Origin: Saccoglossus kowalevskii
Lineage: Eukaryota; Hemichordata; Enteropneusta; Harrimaniidae
Direction of reading: 5' to 3'
Assembly (NCBI RefSeq): GCF_000003605.2
Contig: NW_003146268.1
Coordinates: 1-26,854, forward strand
Length of the DNA: 26,854 bases
In this document: piece after piece, positions 21,691 through 26,854 of the stretch
Position numbering within the stretch: the first letter of the stretch is position 1
How the letters are laid out: every line of letters begins with the position of its first letter
The notes under the pieces: model-generated
Told to the model about the DNA's origin: nothing
What the model saw: only the letters and a program-made list of their open reading frames with translations
Databases searched by the model: none
Made by a program: the position numbers and the translations under genes

Positions 21691-22425
21691 GTGCAACCTA
21701 TACCAATGCCTAGCTCTGAATACTGGATACCCAATAGTATAACCTATACCAATGCCTAGCTCTGAATACTGGATACTCATTAGTGCAACCTATACCAATG
21801 CCTTGCTCTGAATAATGGATACTCATTAGTGCAACCTAAACCAATGCCTAGCTCTGAATAATGGATACTCATTCGTGCAACCTATACCAACGCATTGCTC
21901 TGAATACTGGATATCCATTAGTGTACCCTATACCAATGCCTAGCTCTGAATACTGGATACCCATTAGTGCAACCTATGCCAATGCATTGCTCTGAATAGT
22001 GGATACCCATTAGTGCAACCTATACCAATGCCTAGCTCTGAATACTGGATACCCATTAGTGCAACCTATACCAATAGTGCACCCTATACCAATGCATTGC
22101 TCTGAATACTGGATACCCATTAGTGCAACCTATACCAATGCCTTGCTCTGAATACTGGATACCCATTAGTGCAACCTATACCAATGCCTAACTCTGAATA
22201 ATGGATACCCATTAGTGCACCCTATACCAATGCATTACTCTGAATACTGGATACCCATTAGTGCAACCTATACCAATGCCTAGCTCTGAATACTGGATAC
22301 CCATTAGTGCAACCTATACCAATGCATTGCTCTGAATACTGGATACCCATTAGTGCAACCTATACCAATGCCTAGCTCTGAATACTGGATACCCATTAGT
22401 GCACCCTATACCAATGCCTCGCTCT
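21691..22425 (+). repeat. Mixed monomers with one 18-bp truncated unit
   Basis: About 16 units. At 22061-22078 a unit is cut to 18 bp: CCAAT is joined directly to AGTGC (junction after 22075), a 28-bp deletion between the look-alike motifs CCAAT and CCATT. 22188-22430 (CCTAACTCTGAATAATGG, GCACCC, CATTG, GCCTCG) is repeated at about 23615-23857 (+1,427 bp, 31 monomers plus the 1-bp insertion at 22541). Confidence 0.83.
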
Positions 22426-22748
22426 GAATACTGGATACCCATTAGTGCAACCTATACCAATGCCTAGCTCTGAATACTGGATACCCATTAGTGCAACCTA
22501 TACCAATGCCTAGCTCTGAATACTGGATACCCATTAGTGCAACCCTATACCAATGCCTAGCTCTGAATACTGGATACCCATTAGTGCAACCTATACCAAT
22601 GCCTAGCTCTGAATACTGGATACCCATTAGTGCAACCTATACCAATGCCTAGCTCTGAATACTGGATACCCATTAGTGCAACCTATACCAATGCCTAGCT
22701 CTGAATACTGGATACCCATTAGTGCAACCTATACCAATGCCTAGCTCT
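22426..22748 (+). repeat. Run of seven consensus monomers
   Basis: Units starting at 22426, 22472, 22518, 22565, 22611, 22657 and 22703 all carry the consensus sequence; the only change is one extra C in the third (GCAACCCTATACC, about 22541). No other stretch of the window is this uniform. It suggests very recent local expansion or conversion of a single monomer. Confidence 0.93.
22565..22610 (+). repeat. Reference consensus monomer (46 bp)
   Basis: This unit matches the array consensus at every position and is a convenient type copy. It contains one CCAAT (32-36 of the unit) and the 4-bp palindromes CTAG (39-42) and AGCT (41-44), and no CpG. On the complementary strand TAA overlaps ATG (TAATG, complement of CATTA at 15-19), which is why reverse-strand open stretches in neighbouring units begin and end at the same spot. 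Confidence 0.95.
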
Positions 22749-23543
22749 GAATACTGGATACCCATTAGTGCAAACTATACCAATGCCTAGCTCTGAATAC
22801 TGGATACCCATTAGTGTACCCTATACCAATGACTAGCTCTGAATACTGGATACCCATTAGTGCAACCTATACCAATGCCTCGCTCTGAATACTTGATACC
22901 CATTAGTGCAACCTATAACAATGCCTAGCTCTGAATACTGGATACCCATTAGTGCACCCTGTACCAATGCATTGCTCTAAATACTGGATACTTATTAGTG
23001 CAACCTATATCAATGCCTAGCTCTGAATACTGGATACCCATCAGTGTACCCTAAACGAATGCCTAGCTCTGAATACTGGATACCCATTAGTGGAACCTAA
23101 ACCAATGCCTCGCTCTGAATACTGGATACCCATTAGTGCAACCTATACCAATGCCTAGCTCTGAATACTGGATACCCATTAGTGCAACCTATACCAATGC
23201 ATTGCTCTGAATACTGGATACCCTTTAATGTACCCTAAACCAATGCCTAGCACTGAATAATGGATACCCATTAGTGCAACCTATACCAATGCCTCGCTCT
23301 GAATACTGGATACCCATTAGTGCACCCTATACCAATGCATTGCTCTGAATACTGGATACCCATTAGTGCAACCTATACCAATGCCTAGCTCTGAATACTG
23401 GATACCCATTAGTGCAACCTATGCCAATGCATTGCTCTGAATACTGGACACCGAATAGTGCAACCTATGCCAAGGCATTGCTCTGAATACTGGATACCCA
23501 TTAGTGCAACCTATACCAATGCATTGCTCTGAATACTGAATAC
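22700..23543 (+). repeat. 36-mer offset duplication, copy 1
   Basis: Repeats at 24355-25198 with an offset of 1,655 bp (36 x 46 - 1). Units in order: CAAACTATACC, AATGACTAG, GCCTCG-GAATACTTG, TAACAATG, GCACCCTGTACC-GCTCTAAATAC, TACTTATTAG-TATATC, CATCAGTGTACCCTAAACG, TAGTGGAACC, CCCTTTAATG, AGCACTGAATAATGG, GGACACCGAATAG, CCAAGGCATTG, GAATACTGAATACC. I count two differences in about 780 bp compared (CCCTGT/CCATGT and GCCTCG/GCTTCG). Confidence 0.92.
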
Positions 23544-24354
23544 CCATTAGTGCAACCTATACCAATGCCTAGCTCTGAATACTGGATACCCATTAGTGCA
23601 ACCTATACCAATGCCTAACTCTGAATAATGGATACCCATTAGTGCACCCTATACCAATGCATTGCTCTGAATACTGGATACCCATTAGTGCAACCTATAC
23701 CAATGCCTAGCTCTGAATACTGGATACCCATTAATGCAACCTATACCAATGCATTGCTCTGAATACTGGATACCCATTAGTGCAACCTATACCAATGCCT
23801 AGCTCTGAATACTGGATACCCATTAGTGCACCCTATACCAATGCCTCGCTCTGAATACTGGATACTCATTAGTGCAACCTATACCAATGCCTAGCCCTGA
23901 ATACTGGATACCCATTAGTGCAACCTATACCAATGCGTAGCTTTGAATACTGGATACCCATTAGTTTACCCTATACCAATGCCTAGCTCTGAATACTGGA
24001 TACCCATTAGTGTACCCTATACCAATGCCTAGCTCTGAATACTGGATTCTCATTAGTGCAACCTATACCAATGCCTCGCTCTGAATACTGGATACCATTA
24101 GTGTAACCTAAACTAATGCATAGCTCTGAATACTGGATACCCATTAGTGCAACCTAAACCAATGCCTCGCTCTGAATACTGGATACTCATTAGTGTAACC
24201 TAAACTAATGCCTAGCTCTGAATAATGGATACCCATTAGTGCAACCTATACCAATGCCTAGCTCTGAATACTGGATACTCATTAGTGCAACCTATACCAA
24301 TGCCTCGCTCTGAATACTGGATACCCATTAGTGTAACCTAAACTAATGCCTAGC
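23544..24354 (+). repeat. Spacer monomers between the two duplicated blocks
   Basis: About 17-18 units. 23615-23960 carries the GCACCC, CATTG, GCCTCG, AGCCCTG, GCGTAGCTTTG, TTTACCC series of the 7-mer family without the CATGTA insertion. 24060-24340 has a short local alternation of TGTAACCTAAACTAATG with GCCTCG units, a form not seen elsewhere in the window. One base is missing at about 24092. Confidence 0.82.
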
Positions 24355-25198
24355 TCTGAATACTGGATACCCATTAGTGCAACCTATACCAATGCCTAGC
24401 TCTGAATACTGGATACCCATTAGTGCAAACTATACCAATGCCTAGCTCTGAATACTGGATACCCATTAGTGTACCCTATACCAATGACTAGCTCTGAATA
24501 CTGGATACCCATTAGTGCAACCTATACCAATGCCTCGCTCTGAATACTTGATACCCATTAGTGCAACCTATAACAATGCCTAGCTCTGAATACTGGATAC
24601 CCATTAGTGCACCATGTACCAATGCATTGCTCTAAATACTGGATACTTATTAGTGCAACCTATATCAATGCCTAGCTCTGAATACTGGATACCCATCAGT
24701 GTACCCTAAACGAATGCCTAGCTCTGAATACTGGATACCCATTAGTGGAACCTAAACCAATGCCTCGCTCTGAATACTGGATACCCATTAGTGCAACCTA
24801 TACCAATGCCTAGCTCTGAATACTGGATACCCATTAGTGCAACCTATACCAATGCATTGCTCTGAATACTGGATACCCTTTAATGTACCCTAAACCAATG
24901 CCTAGCACTGAATAATGGATACCCATTAGTGCAACCTATACCAATGCTTCGCTCTGAATACTGGATACCCATTAGTGCACCCTATACCAATGCATTGCTC
25001 TGAATACTGGATACCCATTAGTGCAACCTATACCAATGCCTAGCTCTGAATACTGGATACCCATTAGTGCAACCTATGCCAATGCATTGCTCTGAATACT
25101 GGACACCGAATAGTGCAACCTATGCCAAGGCATTGCTCTGAATACTGGATACCCATTAGTGCAACCTATACCAATGCATTGCTCTGAATACTGAATAC
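24355..25198 (+). repeat. 36-mer offset duplication, copy 2
   Basis: Near-identical partner of 22700-23543. Identity ends abruptly at about 25198, where this copy has lost single bases (GAATACCATTATGC for GAATACCCATTAGTGC) and then changes to TAAACC units. An open reverse frame of 102 codons crosses this end only because of those losses. Confidence 0.92.
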
Positions 25199-26260
25199 CA
25201 TTATGCAACCTAAACCAATGCCTAGCTCTGAATACTGGATACCCATAAGTGCAACTATACCAATGCATTGCTCTGAATACTGGATACAGATTAGTGTACC
25301 TAAACCAATGCCTAGCTCTGAATACTGGATACCCATTAGTGCAACATATACCAATGCCTAGCTCTGAATACTGGATACCCATTAGTGCAACCTATACCAA
25401 TGCATTGCTCTGAATACTGGATACCCATTAGTGCAACCTATACCAATGCCTTGCTCTGAATACTGGATACCCATTAGTGCAACCTAAGCCAATGCCTAGC
25501 TCTGAATACTGGATACCCATTAGTTTACCCTATACCAATGCCTAGCTCTGAATACTGGATACCCATTAGTGCAACCTATACCAATGCCTAGCTCTAAATA
25601 CTGGATACCCATTAGTGCAACCTATACCAATGCCTAGCGTTGAATACTGGATACCCATTAGTGCAACCTAAACCAATGCCTAGCTCTGAATACTGGATTC
25701 CCATTAGTTTTCCCTATACCAATACCTAGCTCTGAATACTGGATACCCATTAGTGCAACCTATACCAATGCCTAGCTCTGAATACTGGATACCCATTAGT
25801 GTACCCTATACCAATGCCTAGCTCTGAATACTGGATACCCATTAGTGTACCCTATACCAATGCTTAGCTCTGAATACTGGATACCCATTAGTGTACCCTA
25901 TACCAATGCCTAGCTCTGAATACTGGATACCCATTAGTGCAACCTAAACCAATGCCTAGCTCTGAATACTGGATACCCATTAGTGCAACCTATGCCAATG
26001 CATTGCTCTCAATACTGGATACCCATTAGTGTACCCAATACCAATGCCTTGCTCTGAATACTGGATACCCATTAGTGCACCCTATACCAATGCCTAGCTC
26101 TGAATACTGGATACTCATTAGTGCAACCTATACCAATGCATTGCTCTGAATAATGGATACCCATTAGTGCAACTATACCAATGCCTAGCTCTGAATAATG
26201 GATACCCATTAGTGCAACTATACCAATGCCTAGCTCTGAATAATGGATACACATAAGTGC
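25199..26260 (+). repeat. Mixed monomers; copy of the marker series
   Basis: About 23 units. Four single-base losses lie within 25198-25300 (ACCATT, ATTATG, GCAACTATACC, GTACCTAAACC). 25374-25750 parallels 15652-16030. From 25790 the recurrent series GTACCC, GTACCC-GCTTAG, GTACCC, TAAACC, TATGCC-CTCTCAATAC (marker 26005) appears, followed by two GCAACTATACC units, each one base short, near 26170-26220. Confidence 0.83.
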
Positions 26261-26700
26261 AACCTATACCAATGCATTGCTCTGAATACTGGATCCCCAT
26301 TAGTGTACCCTAAACCAATGCCTAGCTCTGAATACAGGATACCCATTAGTGCAACCTATACCAATGCATTGCTCTGAATACTGGATACCCATTAGTGTAC
26401 CCTAAACCAATGCCTAGCTCTGAATACTGGATACCCATTAGTGCAACCTATACCAACGCATTGCTCTGAATACTGGATACCCATTAGTGTACCCTAAACC
26501 AATGCCTAGCTCTGAATAATTGATACCCATTAGTGCAACCTATACCAATGCATTGCTCTTAATACTGGATACCCATTAGTGTACCCTAAACCAATGCCTA
26601 GCTCTGAATAATAGATACCCATTAGTGCAACCTATTCCAATGCCTAACCTTGAATAATGGATACCATCAGAGCACCCTATACCAATGCATTGCTCTGAAT
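26261..26700 (+). repeat. Alternating 92-bp dimer HOR, third locus
   Basis: AB alternation as at 9721-10190, with the rare CCAACGCATTG (26453), GCTCTTAATAC, GAATAATAGATACC and GATACCATC-GCACCC units in the same order. The 16,522-bp separation between the CCAACGCATTG units shows copying across most of the window. The one-base-short GATACCATC unit is shared (10143 and 26664), so it is inherited. Confidence 0.88.
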
Positions 26701-26854
26701 ACTGGATACCCATTAGTGCAACCTATACCAATGCATTGCTCTGAATACTGGATACCCATTAGTGCAACCTATACCAATGCTTTGCTCTGAATACTGGATA
26801 CCCATATAGTGCAACCTAAGCCAATGCCTAGCTCTGAATACTGGATACCTATTG
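26701..26854 (+). repeat. Last monomers, cut by the window end
   Basis: Three units of TGCAACC type with CATTG, CTTTG and CCTAG states, one with an extra base (CCCATATAGTGC, near 26796). The final unit begins at 26836 and is cut at base 19, so the array continues beyond the window. Confidence 0.9.

Larger units (their letters stand above)
1..26854 (+). repeat. 46-bp satellite DNA array, about 584 monomers, filling the whole window
   Basis: Every base belongs to a head-to-tail 46-bp repeat in one orientation. With GAATAC as position 1, the conserved core is GAATACTGGATACCCATTAG (1-20), followed by TGC, AACCTATACCAAT (24-36) and GCCTAGCTCT (37-46). The consensus is about 43% G+C and lacks CpG. 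Counting phase between ten marker monomers gives 584 units from 7 to 26835, with 6 bases of an earlier unit at 1-6 and 19 bases of a later one at 26836-26854. Net length change against perfect 46-mers is about -35 bp. Both ends are inside the array, so its true length is unknown. The family is not one I can name; the class (eukaryotic heterochromatic satellite) is inferred from length, purity and HOR structure. Confidence 0.98.

Noticed and set aside
22442-22627. Reverse-strand open frame of 61 codons inside the homogenised run
   Set aside because: The extra C at about 22541 shifts the frame and avoids one TAA; without it the consensus gives at most about 30 codons after ATG, ending at the next in-frame TAA. 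Not a gene.
25074-25382. Reverse-strand open frame of 102 codons with a repetitive protein (GIQYSE, NGYPVF and RHWY motifs)
   Set aside because: It is translated satellite. 46 bp shifts the frame each unit, so the apparent 46-residue periodic protein is automatic. The frame stays open only because single-base losses near 25198-25300 skip the usual stops. No codon bias, no flanking signals, and the same motifs appear in several frames.
26072-26300. Two overlapping 60-codon reverse-strand open frames
   Set aside because: Same satellite peptide in two frames; opened by the two one-base-short GCAACTATACC units near 26170 and 26215.
1-26854. CRISPR array or other repeat-spacer structure
   Set aside because: Units abut with no unrelated spacers; the variable segments are a few bases with a small set of recurring states, and the copy number and HOR nesting fit satellite DNA.
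1-26854. CCAAT box in nearly every monomer as promoter or NF-Y sites
   Set aside because: CCAAT is present about once per 46 bp but its flanks (TA before, GC after) fit the NF-Y motif poorly, and there is no associated core promoter or gene. Kept only as a composition note.
1-26854. CTATACC as a TATA-like element
   Set aside because: It is part of the repeat in most units, alternates with CTAAACC, and does not match a TATA box well; no transcript evidence can be drawn from sequence.
1-26854. Centromere identity, including a CENP-B box
   Set aside because: The consensus has no CpG and so cannot contain the canonical CENP-B box core (TTCG and CGGG). Centromeric location is possible but cannot be shown from this window.
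1-26854. Telomere repeats, rRNA or tRNA genes, or transposon ends at or within the array
   Set aside because: I looked for a break in the 46-bp lattice that would house these. All lattice shifts are explained by indels of 28 bp or less, so there is no room for such elements.

Overview
The whole 26,854-base window is one uninterrupted tandem satellite array. The monomer is 46 bp, all copies lie in the same orientation, and I find no gene, RNA gene, transposon, unique spacer or flanking sequence. Taking position 1 at GAATAC, the consensus reads GAATACTGGATACCCATTAG (1-20), TGC (21-23), AACCTATACCAAT (24-36) and GCCTAGCTCT (37-46). It has 20 G/C of 46 (about 43%) and no CpG. Hand phase counting gives 584 monomers, from the GAATAC-equivalent at 7 to the one at 26836, plus 6 bases of a preceding unit and 19 bases of a following one. 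The phase ledger closes over every interval checked between ten marked monomers, once each small indel is counted. A megabase-style satellite of this kind points to a eukaryotic nuclear genome, either (peri)centromeric, subtelomeric or other constitutive heterochromatin, and probably a long-read assembly. I do not recognise the family and cannot name the species.

The array is not a uniform string. Monomers differ mainly in three short segments: positions 21-27 (TGCAACC, TGTACCC, TGCACCC, TAGAACC, TTTACCC, TTTTCCC and others), 28-33 (TATACC, TAAACC, TATGCC) and 38-42 (CCTAG, CATTG, CCTTG, CCTCG, CTTCG, CTTAG, GCAGG). The part around positions 1-20 changes less. Combinations of these states form higher-order repeats (HORs), and multi-monomer blocks have been copied tandemly and over long distances.

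Layout: 100-1196, an 11-mer (506 bp) tandem duplication; 1197-2549, mixed monomers; 2550-5812, a 22/20/22-mer HOR in three full tandem copies, two of them about 99.8% identical; 5813-8669, mixed units rich in TGTACCC and CATTG, including a block copied to 11.4 kb; 8670-11060, two copies of an HOR tagged by a 9-bp insertion, separated by an alternating-dimer stretch; 11061-13281, units marked by AATTCCT, GAATATTGG and GATTCCC; 13282-13957, a 7-mer HOR; 13958-17083, mixed, with dimer and trimer HORs; 17084-18070, another copy of the 7-mer family; 18071-19981, mixed, with a four-unit run of a private variant; 19982-20740, third copy of the 9-bp-tagged HOR; 20741-21690, a block related to the 2.5-5.7 kb HOR; 21691-25198, the most homogenised part, with seven consecutive consensus monomers and a 36-mer (1,655 bp) offset duplication; 25199-26854, mixed and dimeric units, cut off inside a monomer.

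Nothing here encodes a protein. Because 46 is not divisible by 3, the frame rotates every monomer, and stop triplets in the unit close all six frames; the reverse-strand open stretches of 60-102 codons occur where variants or indels remove these stops. The interest lies in array evolution: nested recent duplications, tracer indels linking distant blocks, clusters of single-base deletions that look like consensus errors, and a variant state that makes a perfect 10-bp palindrome in many monomers.
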